From Cryobacterium sp. PH31-L1 (GTDB lineage Bacteria; Actinomycetota; Actinomycetes; Actinomycetales; Microbacteriaceae), in assembly GCF_030063145.1 (NCBI RefSeq), contig NZ_JASISM010000001.1, positions 744,001 through 808,000 on the forward strand: a DNA stretch of 64,000 nt, read 5' to 3'. The position numbers were made by a program, and so were the translations under genes. Below the pieces are notes generated by a model, which saw only the letters and a program-made list of their open reading frames with translations, was not told the DNA's origin and searched no databases. Below are positions 16,717 to 26,167 of the stretch, piece by piece. The first letter of the stretch is position 1. Each line of letters opens with the position of its first letter.

Positions 16717-18258
16717 ATGAAATTTCTCGACTATGCCCCTGCCCCAGAGTCGCAGGCCCTGCTGAACCTCAAAAGCGACTACGGACTGTTCATCAACGGC
16801 GACTTCACAGCCGGCCGCGGCACCCCATTTAAGACCATCAACCCGGCCACTGAGCAGCAGATTGCCATGATCGCCACCGCCAACGAAGCGGATGTCGACG
16901 CCGCCGTCGCGGCCGCCCGTCACGCCTACGATGGCGTCTGGTCCCGCCTGTCCGGCAGCGACCGGGGCAAGTACCTGTTTCGCATCGCGCGCCTGGTTCA
17001 GGAACGCGCCCGCGAACTCGCCGTCGCTGAGACCCTCGACAACGGCAAGCCGATCAAGGAAAGCCGCGACGTCGACATCCCCCTCGTCGCCGCCTGGTGC
17101 TTCTACTACGCCGGCTGGGCCGACAAGCTCGACCACGCCGGAGTGGGCCCGAACCCGGCCTCGCTCGGCGTCGCGGCGCAGGTCATCCCGTGGAATTTCC
17201 CGCTCATGATGCTCGCCTGGAAGATCGCCCCTGCCCTCGCCGCCGGCAACACGGTTGTGCTCAAGCCCGCCGAAACCACCTCGCTCACCGCGCTGCTGTT
17301 CGCGGAGATTCTGCAGCAGGCCGACCTGCCCGCCGGCGTCGTGAACATCATCACGGGTGACGGAAGCACCGGGCAGACCCTGGTCAACCATCCCGGCGTC
17401 AACAAGGTCGCCTTCACCGGTTCGACCTCGGTCGGTCGGGCCATCGCCCGCTCCGTCGCCGGAACCGACAAAAAGCTCAGCCTCGAGCTCGGCGGCAAGG
17501 GTGCCAACATCGTCTTCGACGACGCCCCGATCGACCAGGCCGTCGAGGGCATCGTGCGCGGTATCTTCTTCAACCAGGGTCACGTCTGTTGCGCCGGCAG
17601 CCGCCTGCTCGTGCAGGAATCGATCCACGACGACGTCATCGAGCGGCTCAAGCGCCGCATGCAGACGCTGCGCCTGGGCGACCCGCTCGACAAGAACACC
17701 GACATCGGTGCTATCAACAGCGCAGAACAGCTCGCCCGTATTCGCGAACTGTCCGATCTTGGCCAGCAGGAAGGCGCCGAACGCTGGAGCACCGACTGCG
17801 TCATTCCCGAGAACGGTTTCTGGTTCGCGCCGACCATCTTCACCAACGTGTCCACCAGCCACCGCATCGCGCGCGACGAGATCTTCGGCCCGGTGCTCTC
17901 CGTGCTGACCTTCCGCACCCCGGCCGAAGCAATTGCCAAGGCGAACAACACCCCGTACGGTCTCTCCGCTGGAATCTGGAGTGACAAGGGCAGCCGCATC
18001 CTCGCCGTCGCCGACAAACTGCGTGCCGGCGTGATCTGGGCGAACACCTTCAACCAGTTCGACCCGTCCAGCCCGTTCGGCGGCTACAAGGAGAGCGGCT
18101 ACGGCCGTGAGGGCGGCCGCCACGGCCTCGCCGCGTATCTCAAGCCCGCCGTACGCACGGGATCGCGGTCGATCCCGGCCGCGGAACACGCTCCGGTCAC
18201 CAAGAAGTCCGCATCCGCCAGCAAGAAGTCCACATCCGCAGAGAAGGCCGCCAAGTGA
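16717..18258 (+). CDS. aldehyde dehydrogenase family protein
   Basis: A 513-aa NAD(P)-dependent aldehyde dehydrogenase. The Rossmann segment QVIPWNFPLMMLAWKIAPAL, the glutamate-bearing LSLELGGKGANIVFDD and the catalytic cysteine in GHVCCAGSRLL (about residue 291) are intact, and the C-terminus has SPFGGYKESGYGREGG. It starts 9 bp after deoC, so oxidation of DeoC-derived acetaldehyde is the likely job. An unusual Lys/Ser/Ala-rich tail (KKSASASKKSTSAEKAAK) follows the catalytic fold. Its end overlaps the next, half-length homologue by 4 bp. Confidence 0.93.
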   Translation: MKFLDYAPAPESQALLNLKSDYGLFINGDFTAGRGTPFKTINPATEQQIAMIATANEADVDAAVAAARHAYDGVWSRLSGSDRGKYLFRIARLVQERARELAVAETLDNGKPIKESRDVDIPLVAAWCFYYAGWADKLDHAGVGPNPASLGVAAQVIPWNFPLMMLAWKIAPALAAGNTVVLKPAETTSLTALLFAEILQQADLPAGVVNIITGDGSTGQTLVNHPGVNKVAFTGSTSVGRAIARSVAGTDKKLSLELGGKGANIVFDDAPIDQAVEGIVRGIFFNQGHVCCAGSRLLVQESIHDDVIERLKRRMQTLRLGDPLDKNTDIGAINSAEQLARIRELSDLGQQEGAERWSTDCVIPENGFWFAPTIFTNVSTSHRIARDEIFGPVLSVLTFRTPAEAIAKANNTPYGLSAGIWSDKGSRILAVADKLRAGVIWANTFNQFDPSSPFGGYKESGYGREGGRHGLAAYLKPAVRTGSRSIPAAEHAPVTKKSASASKKSTSAEKAAK

Positions 18259-19118
18259 ACCGCCTCGCCATTCCCAAGACGTACAAGCTCTACATCGGCG
18301 GCAAGTTTCCGCGCAGCGAATCCGGCCGCGTCTACGAGGTGCTCTCGCACCAGGGCGACTTTCTCGCCAATGCCGCGAAGGGCAGCCGCAAGGATGCCCG
18401 CGACGCCGTCGTCGCCGCCCGCAGCGCCCTCGGTGGCTGGGCCGGCGCCACGGCCTACAACCGCGGCCAGGTGTTGTACCGCATCGCCGAACTGCTCGAG
18501 GGCCGCCGTGCGCAATTCATCGACGAGATCGAGAGCTGCGAGGGCGTCAACGCCGCCGCAGCGAGTGCCCAAATCGATGAGGCCATCGACCGCTGGGTCT
18601 GGTACGCCGGCTGGGCCGACAAGTACGTGCAGGTCGCCGGCAACGCCAACCCCGTCTCCGGCCCGTTCTTCAACCTCTCGGTGCCAGAGCCGACCGGCGT
18701 CGTCGCGATCATCGCCCCGCAGGGCGGCGAGTCGCTGCTCGGCCTGGTCTCTGCGATCGCGCCAGCCCTCGTCGCGGGCAACACCGTTGTCGTTGTCGCC
18801 AACGAACTCGCCCCGCTGTCGGCGATCAGTCTCGGCGAGGTGCTCGCCACGAGCGATGTTCCCGGCGGAGTGGTCAACATCGTCAGCGGGTCCCCGGCTG
18901 AGATCGCCCCGTGGCTGGCCAGCCACGCCGACGTCAACGCCCTCGACCTCGTCGGTGCCGGCGACCTCGACTGGGTGGAGCTGCAGATCAGCGCGGCCGA
19001 AACGCTCAAGCGGGTGCTCCCGCCCGAGTCGGGAGCGGATGCCGCAGCCCCGGCACTGTCGCGCATCCTCGCCTTCACGGAGCTGAAGACGGTCTGGCAC
19101 ACGAAGGCCATCCTCTAG
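18255..19118 (+). CDS. truncated, probably non-catalytic aldehyde dehydrogenase-like protein
   Basis: A 287-aa protein homologous to the NAD-binding half of aldehyde dehydrogenases (KLYIGGKFPRSESG at the front, VVAIIAPQGGESLLGLVSA in place of the usual W-N-F-P motif). It stops before the catalytic domain, so the active-site cysteine and the E-L-G-G-K motif are absent. The stop is followed by a new promoter region, and I see no downstream remnant of the missing half, so this looks like a stable short gene rather than a recent break. Overlap with the full-length enzyme gene suggests a partner or scaffold subunit. Confidence 0.82.
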   Translation: MNRLAIPKTYKLYIGGKFPRSESGRVYEVLSHQGDFLANAAKGSRKDARDAVVAARSALGGWAGATAYNRGQVLYRIAELLEGRRAQFIDEIESCEGVNAAAASAQIDEAIDRWVWYAGWADKYVQVAGNANPVSGPFFNLSVPEPTGVVAIIAPQGGESLLGLVSAIAPALVAGNTVVVVANELAPLSAISLGEVLATSDVPGGVVNIVSGSPAEIAPWLASHADVNALDLVGAGDLDWVELQISAAETLKRVLPPESGADAAAPALSRILAFTELKTVWHTKAIL

Positions 19119-19193
19119 TCGGTTCCCCGGGCATCCGCTGTGACGTTGTGGCGTCACGTCGGGTACTCGGGGGAACGCGATAAACTCTGCGCC

Positions 19194-20714
19194 ATGACCT
19201 TACGCAGAGCACTCGTCACCGGCGCAACGGGCTACATCGGTGGACGTCTCGTTCCCAAACTTCTCGAGGCCGGTTTTTCCGTGCGGGTGCTCGTGCGCAC
19301 GCCGTCGAAACTGCGCGATGTTCCCTGGGCTGATCAGGTCGAGGTAGTCGAGGGAGACCTCGGCGACCTGGCCTCGGTTGAGCGCGCGTGTGTCGATATC
19401 GACGTGCTGTACTACCTCGTGCACTCAATGGGTGCGGCCGGGGACTTCGAGAAAACCGAGCACACGGCGGCGGAGAACGTCGCCCGGGCGGCCGCGGCGG
19501 CCCACGTCGCGCGGATCGTCTACCTCGGCGGGCTGCACCCTGACACGGATACGTTGTCGGCCCACCTGCGCTCCCGGATGGAGGTGGGCCGCATCCTGAT
19601 CAATAGCGGCGTACCGACCATCGCGTTCCAGGCCGGCGTCGTCATCGGCTCAGGTTCCACCTCGTTCGAGATGATCCGCCACCTGACCGACGTGCTGCCG
19701 TACATGCCCGCGCCCAAATGGGTGCGCAACAAGATCCAGCCGATCGCAGTGCGCGACGTGCTCTACTACCTGCAGGCGGCGGCCGACCTGGCCCCCGACG
19801 TGAATCGCACCTTCGATATCGGCGGTCCCGACGTCTTGCGGTACGGCCAGATGATGAACGGTTACGCCCTCGAAGCCGGCCTCAAGCAGCGCGCCATCGC
19901 GGCCCTGCCGGTACTCACCCCGTGGCTCGCCTCGCAGTGGGTGAACCTGGTCACGCCGATTCCGCGTAACCTCGCCATTCCCATCATCGCGTCGCTGCAG
20001 TACGACTGCGTCGTGCACGAGAGCGATATCGACGATTTCATTCCGCAGCCGGAGGGTGGCCTCACTGGCTATCGTCGCGCTGTGCGCATGGCCCTCGGCC
20101 GAATGCGCGACGGCGACGTGGAGACGAGCTGGCGCAACTCCTCCATCGAGGGTGCGTCGAGCAACCCCTTGCCGAGCGACCCGGACTGGGCCGGCCATGC
20201 CGTGTACACCGACCTGCGCGAGAAGACCACGTCGGCCGACCCCGCCGCGCTCTGGCGGGTCATCGAGAGCATCGGCGGCGAAAACGGCTGGTATTCCTTT
20301 CCGCTGGCCTGGGCCGTTCGCGGTCTCATGGACAAAGCCGTCGGTGGGGTCGGCCTTCGCCGCGGCCGCCGCAACCCCGACCACCTGCACAACGGTGAGG
20401 TGCTCGACTTCTGGCGGGTGGAGCAGATCGACCACGGAAGTTTCCTGCGCCTGCGGGCCGAAATGCGCGTCCCCGGCCGGGCCTGGCTCGAAATGAGCGT
20501 CACACCAACGGATGCCGGCGGCTCGCTCTACCGCCAGCGCGCGGTGTTCTTCCCTCGCGGCCTCGGTGGTCGGCTGTACTGGGTGGCGATCCTGCCGTTC
20601 CACGGCATCATCTTCGAGGGCATGGCTACGCGCATCACCGCGACGGCTGCGGCCGAGCGCAAAGCCGAGGCGGAGCATCCGCTCGCCGCAGTTTCTCGAT
20701 CTGACGAGGGCTGA
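19194..20714 (+). CDS. SDR-type NAD(P)-binding protein with DUF2867 domain
   Basis: A 506-aa two-domain protein. Residues 1-300 are an atypical short-chain dehydrogenase/epimerase-like domain with GATGYIGG near residue 9 and VEGDLGDLASV; the YLVHSMG block replaces the classical catalytic Tyr-Lys pair. Residues about 330-490 match DUF2867 (VYTDLREKTTSADPAALWRV, then DFWRVEQIDHG and LRLRAEMRVPG). ATG 19194 is preceded by TAAACT (19181-19186) at 7 nt, suggesting a leaderless start. Substrate unknown. Confidence 0.85.
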   Translation: MTLRRALVTGATGYIGGRLVPKLLEAGFSVRVLVRTPSKLRDVPWADQVEVVEGDLGDLASVERACVDIDVLYYLVHSMGAAGDFEKTEHTAAENVARAAAAAHVARIVYLGGLHPDTDTLSAHLRSRMEVGRILINSGVPTIAFQAGVVIGSGSTSFEMIRHLTDVLPYMPAPKWVRNKIQPIAVRDVLYYLQAAADLAPDVNRTFDIGGPDVLRYGQMMNGYALEAGLKQRAIAALPVLTPWLASQWVNLVTPIPRNLAIPIIASLQYDCVVHESDIDDFIPQPEGGLTGYRRAVRMALGRMRDGDVETSWRNSSIEGASSNPLPSDPDWAGHAVYTDLREKTTSADPAALWRVIESIGGENGWYSFPLAWAVRGLMDKAVGGVGLRRGRRNPDHLHNGEVLDFWRVEQIDHGSFLRLRAEMRVPGRAWLEMSVTPTDAGGSLYRQRAVFFPRGLGGRLYWVAILPFHGIIFEGMATRITATAAAERKAEAEHPLAAVSRSDEG

Positions 20715-20746
20715 CACCGCGGTCAGCGATGTGGGTAGAACGTGCG

Positions 20747-20752
20747 TATAGT
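20747..20752 (+). promoter_or_regulatory. -10 box TATAGT before the SGNH hydrolase gene
   Basis: TATAGT is a close match to the sigma-70 type -10 consensus, about 60 bp before ATG 20813. This gene has an AGGAGG ribosome-binding site at 20802-20807, so it seems to be a leadered transcript. Confidence 0.5.
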
Positions 20753-20812
20753 CTGGGAATTCTGGCTACTCGGCCCGGTTCGGGGCATGATGGTTACGAG
20801 TAGGAGGTCACT

Positions 20813-21373
20813 ATGTCTGTTTCTCTCGCCTTTTTGGGGGACGGCCTCGTTGCGGGCGGTCAATGGGACGAATGGTTTCCCGAGCACGACGTGCACAACC
20901 TGGCGGCCAGCGGGAACACCACCGATGAGGTGATCGCGCAGATGGAGCGCGTGATCGAATTGCGGCCGGACGCCATCGTGATCGGGGTCGGAACCAACGA
21001 TCTCGGCTGGCGCAAGTCCGACGAATACGTCGTGCGCAACATTGAAACCATCCTGCATACCCTGCGCCGCGCCCTGCCGGAGACCCGCATCATGGTTCTG
21101 TCTGTTTTGCCGCGCGACAGCGATTTCGCCGAGACCATCCGCTCAATAAACCGGCACGTCTGGCAGTATGCGCCCACCGAGCACGTGCAATACCTCGACC
21201 TGTGGCCGGCTCTCGCCCTGTCGGACGGCGAGCTCGACCCGGCATTAGGCATCGACCGCCTGCACCTGAATCCGGCCGGGTATGCGGCCTGGCTGGCCGA
21301 GCTGAAGCCGGGGCTGGAGATGCTGTTCGAACGCCCTCCGTCGACGACGTCGATTCCCATCCAGCACGCCTGA
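20813..21373 (+). CDS. SGNH/GDSL-family hydrolase
   Basis: A 186-aa intracellular esterase-like protein. Block I is degenerate: the usual G-D-S is LGDGLVAGGQW, so the nucleophile serine is absent at the standard place. Block III GVGTNDLGW and the C-terminal DRLHLNPAGYAAW with the catalytic Asp-His pair are intact. There is no signal peptide. The start is fixed by AGGAGG five bases upstream. Loss of the Ser makes catalysis doubtful despite good overall similarity to lysophospholipase L1-type proteins. Confidence 0.78.
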   Translation: MSVSLAFLGDGLVAGGQWDEWFPEHDVHNLAASGNTTDEVIAQMERVIELRPDAIVIGVGTNDLGWRKSDEYVVRNIETILHTLRRALPETRIMVLSVLPRDSDFAETIRSINRHVWQYAPTEHVQYLDLWPALALSDGELDPALGIDRLHLNPAGYAAWLAELKPGLEMLFERPPSTTSIPIQHA

Positions 21374-21427
21374 GCTCCCGGCGCGACCGCGCAGCTGGCT
21401 GCCCGGCACGCTCGGTAGAGTGGACTC

Positions 21428-23335
21428 ATGCTCAGATCGGTTCGCCCCGCACTCTTCCTTACTCTCGGTGCGCTGATCAGTGGAGTTCTGGTCATCGGGG
21501 GAGCCGTGCTCGCCGAGGCACCGCCTGCGCAGGCGGCCACAGCACCGCTCAGTTTGGTGGTCGGAGACGTCAACGACTTCAGCTTTGACTCCTTCGACGC
21601 CCAATACGACCTCGGCCTGGACGCTGACGGCCGGTCAACGCTGACAACCGTGGAGACCATCGTGGCCCGGTTCCCAGAGGTCGACCAAAACCACGGCATT
21701 CAGCGCGCCATCCCCACGCACTACCAGGGGCGCCCCACGGATATCGTGATCGAGAGCGTCGCCGACGAGAACGGCACGCCCCGACCGTTTGACACCGAGA
21801 CCACCAGCGAAGACCGCGATGAAGAGTTTCTCGTGGTGACGAGTGCCGCCGACGAATTCGTGCACGGCGCGCAGACCTACGTGATCACGTACGCGCAATC
21901 CAACGTCACGCTGTATCCCGACAGCGCCGAAACCGAAGAGTTCTACTGGGACGTGAACGGCACCGGATGGGACCAGCCGTTCGGCCGGGTCACCGCAACG
22001 GTGCGCTTCGATCCGGAGCTGGTCGACCGGTTGAGCGGCAAGCTGCGGTGTTTTCAGGGGCGGGAAGATTCCGAGTTGCCGTGCGACAGCATCCGTTTCA
22101 CCGGGTCCGACACTGAACCGACCGTCTCCGCGCTTGCTCTCGATCTCGGGCCGCAGGAGAACCTGACCATTGACGTCGAGTTTCCGCCGGGTACCTTCGT
22201 GCCGCGCGATGATTCCTTCACTGCCAACGCCCTCCCCAGCATTGGGCTGGTCGCCGCCATCGTGGCGTTGCTGACCGCCCTGTTGGCCGCACTTTTACGC
22301 GCCACCCGATTGCGCGACGCGCGCGGTCGATTCACCATCATCGCCGAGTATCTTCCGCCCCGAGGGGTGAACCTGCTCACCTCCGGAGACATCGTCGGTG
22401 CCTCCAGCAAGGCGATGGCGGCCCAGTTCATCAGCTTCGCGGTGCGTGGCAACGTACGCATTCTCGAGGCCGGCGACAAGAAGAGTCACTTTCTGCTCGA
22501 ATTCGTGCACGCCGACGGCCTCGACGAGACCGAGAGTCGCATTCTCGGCAAGCTCTTTCCCGGACTCCAGCCCGGCGACCAGCGTGACCTGAAAAAGAAG
22601 AGCACTTCGCTGAGCAAAGCGCTGGCGAAGGAACGCACGGCAAGCCACGCGGAATCTCTGCGTTTGGGTCTGCGGGAACAGAAAAACGTCGCCCTGCGCA
22701 GTGGGCTCATCGGGCTTGCCGTGGTCAGCGGCGGTGTCGCCGTCGTGGCCGGCGTGGGCGCCGTCATCACCGTGGTGGGCGGGTTCTGGCCCCTGCTGAT
22801 CATCGTGCTGGGCTTTGTGGCCGCCGTTGCCACGATCGCGTTGGTCGCCAATTTTAGAACGCTCACCGAGAGTGGTGCGGAACTGCGTGACTATCTGAAG
22901 GGCGTCAAGTTGTATATAGGTCTCGCCGAAGCCGATCGGCTGCGAGTGTTGCAGAGTCCGGAGGGAGCCGTGCGTTCCGTCTATCGGCCGGAAAACGGTC
23001 GGCCAAATCTCGGCCGTGGCACCGCGACAGCGGATGCCCCCGCCGTGCAGATCGTGAAACTCTACGAACGCGTGCTGCCCCTGGCCGTACTGTTCGGGCA
23101 GGAGAAGGACTGGTCCGGCGTGCTGAGCCAGTACTACGCCGAGAGCAACACCCAGCCCGACTGGTATTATGGTTCCGGAATATTCCAGGCGGCCTACTTC
23201 GCGGGTGCGATCAGCTCGTTCCAGACTGCCACGACGGCGTCCTGGTCGGGCAGCGCCACGAGCTCGTCGAGTTCCGGCGGCGGCGGGGGTTTCTCGGGCG
23301 GCGGAGGCGGCGGCGGCGGCGGGGGAGGTGTCTGA
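21428..23335 (+). CDS. DUF2207 domain membrane protein with poly-Gly tail
   Basis: A 635-aa surface protein. It opens with a signal peptide (LFLTLGALISGVLVIGGAVLAEA), then a DUF2207 extracellular domain (about residues 40-265), a transmembrane helix near residues 275-295, a cytoplasmic stretch, and two more helices near residues 425-475. The end is almost pure Ser/Gly (GGGGGFSGGGGGGGGGGG), a feature common in this family. TAGAGT at 21416-21421 sits 6 nt before ATG 21428. The function of DUF2207 proteins is unknown. It shares one base with the next start. Confidence 0.88.
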   Translation: MLRSVRPALFLTLGALISGVLVIGGAVLAEAPPAQAATAPLSLVVGDVNDFSFDSFDAQYDLGLDADGRSTLTTVETIVARFPEVDQNHGIQRAIPTHYQGRPTDIVIESVADENGTPRPFDTETTSEDRDEEFLVVTSAADEFVHGAQTYVITYAQSNVTLYPDSAETEEFYWDVNGTGWDQPFGRVTATVRFDPELVDRLSGKLRCFQGREDSELPCDSIRFTGSDTEPTVSALALDLGPQENLTIDVEFPPGTFVPRDDSFTANALPSIGLVAAIVALLTALLAALLRATRLRDARGRFTIIAEYLPPRGVNLLTSGDIVGASSKAMAAQFISFAVRGNVRILEAGDKKSHFLLEFVHADGLDETESRILGKLFPGLQPGDQRDLKKKSTSLSKALAKERTASHAESLRLGLREQKNVALRSGLIGLAVVSGGVAVVAGVGAVITVVGGFWPLLIIVLGFVAAVATIALVANFRTLTESGAELRDYLKGVKLYIGLAEADRLRVLQSPEGAVRSVYRPENGRPNLGRGTATADAPAVQIVKLYERVLPLAVLFGQEKDWSGVLSQYYAESNTQPDWYYGSGIFQAAYFAGAISSFQTATTASWSGSATSSSSSGGGGGFSGGGGGGGGGGGV

Positions 23336-23682
23336 TGGCACGGGCTATGGGCACACCAGCCGCACCGACGTTCACCCGCTCGGCTCTCGCGCCTGGCCTG
23401 CTGGGCGCCATCGTACTGCTTGCCGGACTCGCGCTTCTGGATGGCGAGAGTTTCATCATCATTCGTTACGCGGTCAGCATTCTGGCGCTCATCATCTGCG
23501 TCTTCGTGATTCAGGCCCGGTCCTGGTACTGGCTGATCGGTCTCGTTCCGATGGCTGTCCTGTGGAACCCGGTGGTGATCATCGACCTCAGCGGTCAGGG
23601 CTGGGTCTCGGCTCAGTTCATTGCGGCGATCATTTTCATCGTCGTCGGTCTGCGCACCAAAGTGCCAATTCGCAAGGAATGA
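23335..23682 (+). CDS. small membrane protein, unknown function
   Basis: A 115-aa protein with about four hydrophobic segments (LLGAIVLLAGLALL, AVSILALIICVFVIQ, WYWLIGLVPMAVLWNPVVII, FIAAIIFIVVGL). The WNP motif in the third resembles small uncharacterised membrane proteins with this fold. Its ATG overlaps the DUF2207 gene's stop by one base (TGATG), so the two are co-translated and may act together at the envelope. No signal peptide or catalytic motif is seen. Confidence 0.75.
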   Translation: MARAMGTPAAPTFTRSALAPGLLGAIVLLAGLALLDGESFIIIRYAVSILALIICVFVIQARSWYWLIGLVPMAVLWNPVVIIDLSGQGWVSAQFIAAIIFIVVGLRTKVPIRKE

Positions 23683-23975
23683 ACGTCGGGCGTAGACTAC
23701 TATCGCGTTGAGAGAACTCGATCAGATCTCTACTGGCTCTCGCATTCGGTGGCAGTACCCGTCACATCTGCAAAACCGTTGCGACAGCATCCGCTTGACC
23801 TTGGGTCCGGCGTCATGATCAGGGCCCGTGCTGTGTTTCGTGTACCACTTGTTTCCGCACGCCGGAGAAACGGTGTGCGTACACTGCGCGTTTCGGTAAC
23901 ACCAGAATGCCGTGACCGGCACGCTCGGATAGGTACAGCCGGTACCCGTACCGTGCTGCTTCGAAGTGGAGAACA
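23683..23975. other. 293-bp gap with a possible Cys-rich ORF on the minus strand
   Basis: No clear gene lies on the plus strand here. On the minus strand a frame of up to 84 codons (23722-23976) would encode a Cys- and His-rich peptide with FWCYRNAQC, SPACGNKWYTKH and RFCRCDGYCH segments, reminiscent of a small zinc-binding protein. There is no obvious ribosome-binding site and its start would overlap the helicase start, so I do not annotate it as a gene. TAGACT at 23692-23697 is a possible promoter element for the helicase. Confidence 0.3.
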
Positions 23976-26162
23976 ATGGCTTATACCCGCACCGATGCCT
24001 CGAGCAGCCGGAACAACCTCGGTCGTAGTGGGTCCACCCGCAATCGCGCCCACCCGCGTTCCCGCGACGATGACGCGCCGATCATTCCGATTCTCGCCCG
24101 CAAGGTGCGCGAGGTCGAAGCGAAGGCGCAGTCCGGTAGCAAGCTCGGGCCGACCAACCGCACGAAATACCAGGTCATCGCCCTGCTGATGCGGGAGGAA
24201 CGCGCCCGGGTCAAGGGCGACAAAGAGCTCTCCGACGCGAACCGAGCAGAGCTGCTCAAACGCCTCGATGGGATCGCCCAGATTCTGGCCAAGACGGCCG
24301 CCCGCGACACGAGCCTGATAACACTGCTCGAACCCGATGCCGGCGTCTCCACCGTCGCCCAGCGGTTTCGGCGCGATTGGCTGCTCGAATCCGGTGCCGA
24401 ACTCAGCCCCGACGAACTCATCATCACCCGTGAGCCCGAGGCGGCACCGGTGGTGCTGCAGAACCAGGTCATCCCGCAGTCGGTGAAAGCCCGGCAGCTG
24501 GCTAACCCGTTCCTGGCCCCCGACTTCAGTGCAGGGGCCCAGCCGATCGTGCACCCGCGTCGACTCGCCAATTGGGAACTGCTCGGCCCCCTGTTCAAAT
24601 CTTTCGAGTACGGTTCCGGCGGCCAGGCGGCCAGCATGGACATGCCGGAAGCCCCCCGCCTCGATCGGCTTTCCCCGGGTGGCATGGAGCTCATGCGCCA
24701 TCAGGCACGTTTCATCGAGAGTGCCCGCCTCGGCCACCGTAGCTACCTGCTCGCCGACGAGCCTGGCCTCGGCAAAACGGCGCAGAGCCTGCTGGCGGCA
24801 TCCGTTGCCAACGCCTACCCGTTGCTGGCTATCGTGCCGAACGTGGTCAAGATGAACTGGGCCCGCGAAGTCGAGCTGTGGACGCCGAACCGGCGGGCCA
24901 CCGTCATCCATGGCGACGGCGATACCCTCGACGCGTTCGCCGACGTGGTCGTGGTGAACTACGACGTGCTCGACCGCCACCTGGCCTGGCTCGGCACGCT
25001 CGGGTTCCAGGGCATGGTCGTCGACGAGGCGCACTTCATCAAGAACCTGTCGTCGCAGCGCTCGAAGCACGTGCTGTCGCTCGCTGACCAGATCCGCCGC
25101 CGTACTCCGGGCGGCAACCCGCTGCTGATGGCTCTCACCGGCACCCCGCTCATCAACGACGTCGATGATTTTCGAGCCATCTGGCAGTTCCTCGGTTGGA
25201 TCGACGGCGATAAGCCGGCCCCCGCCCTGCTGAAGCGTCTCGAGGAGACCGGGCTGACCCCCGCAGACATGGGCTTCTACAAAGAAGCCCGCGCCGCTGT
25301 CATTGATATGGGCATCGTGCGTCGCCGCAAGGTCGACGTCGCCGCCGACCTGCCGGCCAAGCGCATCGCCGACCTGCCGGTGGAACTCGACGATGACCTC
25401 GGCCGATCCATTCGTCAGGCCGAACGTGAACTCGGTGCCCGCCTGGTCACCCGCTACCAGGCCCTCGTTGCAGCCCGTCACGCCGGATCCGGCGGCCCGG
25501 CTGTGCCCGACGAGGACCAGCGGGATGCCTACATTCGCGCCGTCGCCCACGCCGAGCTCGAAGATTCCAAGGGTCAGACCACCGGCGAAAACGTTTTCAC
25601 GATGGTGCGCAAGATCGGGCAGGCCAAGGCCGGGCTCGCAGCCGATTACGCTGCGCAACTGGCCCGCTCGGTGGGCAAGGTGGTGTTTTTCGCCAAGCAC
25701 ATCGACGTCATGGACACCGCGGAGGAGATCTTCGCCAAGCGCGACCTGAAAACCGTTTCGCTGCGCGGCGACCAGAGCGCCCTGGCCCGCCAGGCCGCGA
25801 TCGACGCCTTCAACAACGATCCTGACGTTGCGATCGCGGTGTGTTCGCTCACCGCGGCCGGTGTCGGCGTCAACCTGCAGGCCGCGTCCAACGTGGTGCT
25901 CGCCGAACTCAGCTGGACCGCAGCCGAGCAGACCCAGGCCATCGACCGGGTGCACCGCATCGGCCAGGACGAGCCGGTCACCGCGTGGCGCATCATCGCC
26001 GCGCACACCATCGATGCACGTATCGCCGATCTGATCGGCAGCAAAGAGGGTCTGGCCGCTCGGGCCCTCGACGGGTCCCAGGCAGAGTTTTCAGCCACCG
26101 AATCGGTGCAGGCAAGTGCGCTCATCTACCTGCTCACCCAGGCCCTCGACGGAAAGCTGTAA
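23976..26162 (+). CDS. SNF2-family DEAD/DEAH-box helicase
   Basis: A 728-aa SWI2/SNF2-type ATPase. The N-terminal 200 residues are lineage-specific. The helicase core begins near residue 245, with LLADEPGLGKTAQSLL as Walker A, VVVNYDVLDRH, VDEAHFIKN (DEAH box, near residue 350) and MALTGTPLIND as motif III. The second RecA domain holds SLTAAGVGVNLQAA and the motif VI segment QAIDRVHRIGQDEPV. Such proteins remodel nucleic acid-protein complexes; the partner is unknown. ATG 23976 follows a GGAGAACA sequence. Confidence 0.9.
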   Translation: MAYTRTDASSSRNNLGRSGSTRNRAHPRSRDDDAPIIPILARKVREVEAKAQSGSKLGPTNRTKYQVIALLMREERARVKGDKELSDANRAELLKRLDGIAQILAKTAARDTSLITLLEPDAGVSTVAQRFRRDWLLESGAELSPDELIITREPEAAPVVLQNQVIPQSVKARQLANPFLAPDFSAGAQPIVHPRRLANWELLGPLFKSFEYGSGGQAASMDMPEAPRLDRLSPGGMELMRHQARFIESARLGHRSYLLADEPGLGKTAQSLLAASVANAYPLLAIVPNVVKMNWAREVELWTPNRRATVIHGDGDTLDAFADVVVVNYDVLDRHLAWLGTLGFQGMVVDEAHFIKNLSSQRSKHVLSLADQIRRRTPGGNPLLMALTGTPLINDVDDFRAIWQFLGWIDGDKPAPALLKRLEETGLTPADMGFYKEARAAVIDMGIVRRRKVDVAADLPAKRIADLPVELDDDLGRSIRQAERELGARLVTRYQALVAARHAGSGGPAVPDEDQRDAYIRAVAHAELEDSKGQTTGENVFTMVRKIGQAKAGLAADYAAQLARSVGKVVFFAKHIDVMDTAEEIFAKRDLKTVSLRGDQSALARQAAIDAFNNDPDVAIAVCSLTAAGVGVNLQAASNVVLAELSWTAAEQTQAIDRVHRIGQDEPVTAWRIIAAHTIDARIADLIGSKEGLAARALDGSQAEFSATESVQASALIYLLTQALDGKL

Positions 26163-26167
26163 CCCGC

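Noticed and set aside
15535-18189. An open frame of 884 codons antisense to deoC and the aldehyde dehydrogenase gene
   Set aside because: It is the shadow of two conserved genes on the other strand and has low-complexity composition.
23250-23332. GC-rich triplet run as a mobile-element scar
   Set aside because: It encodes the Ser/Gly tail of the DUF2207 protein, a known feature of the family.
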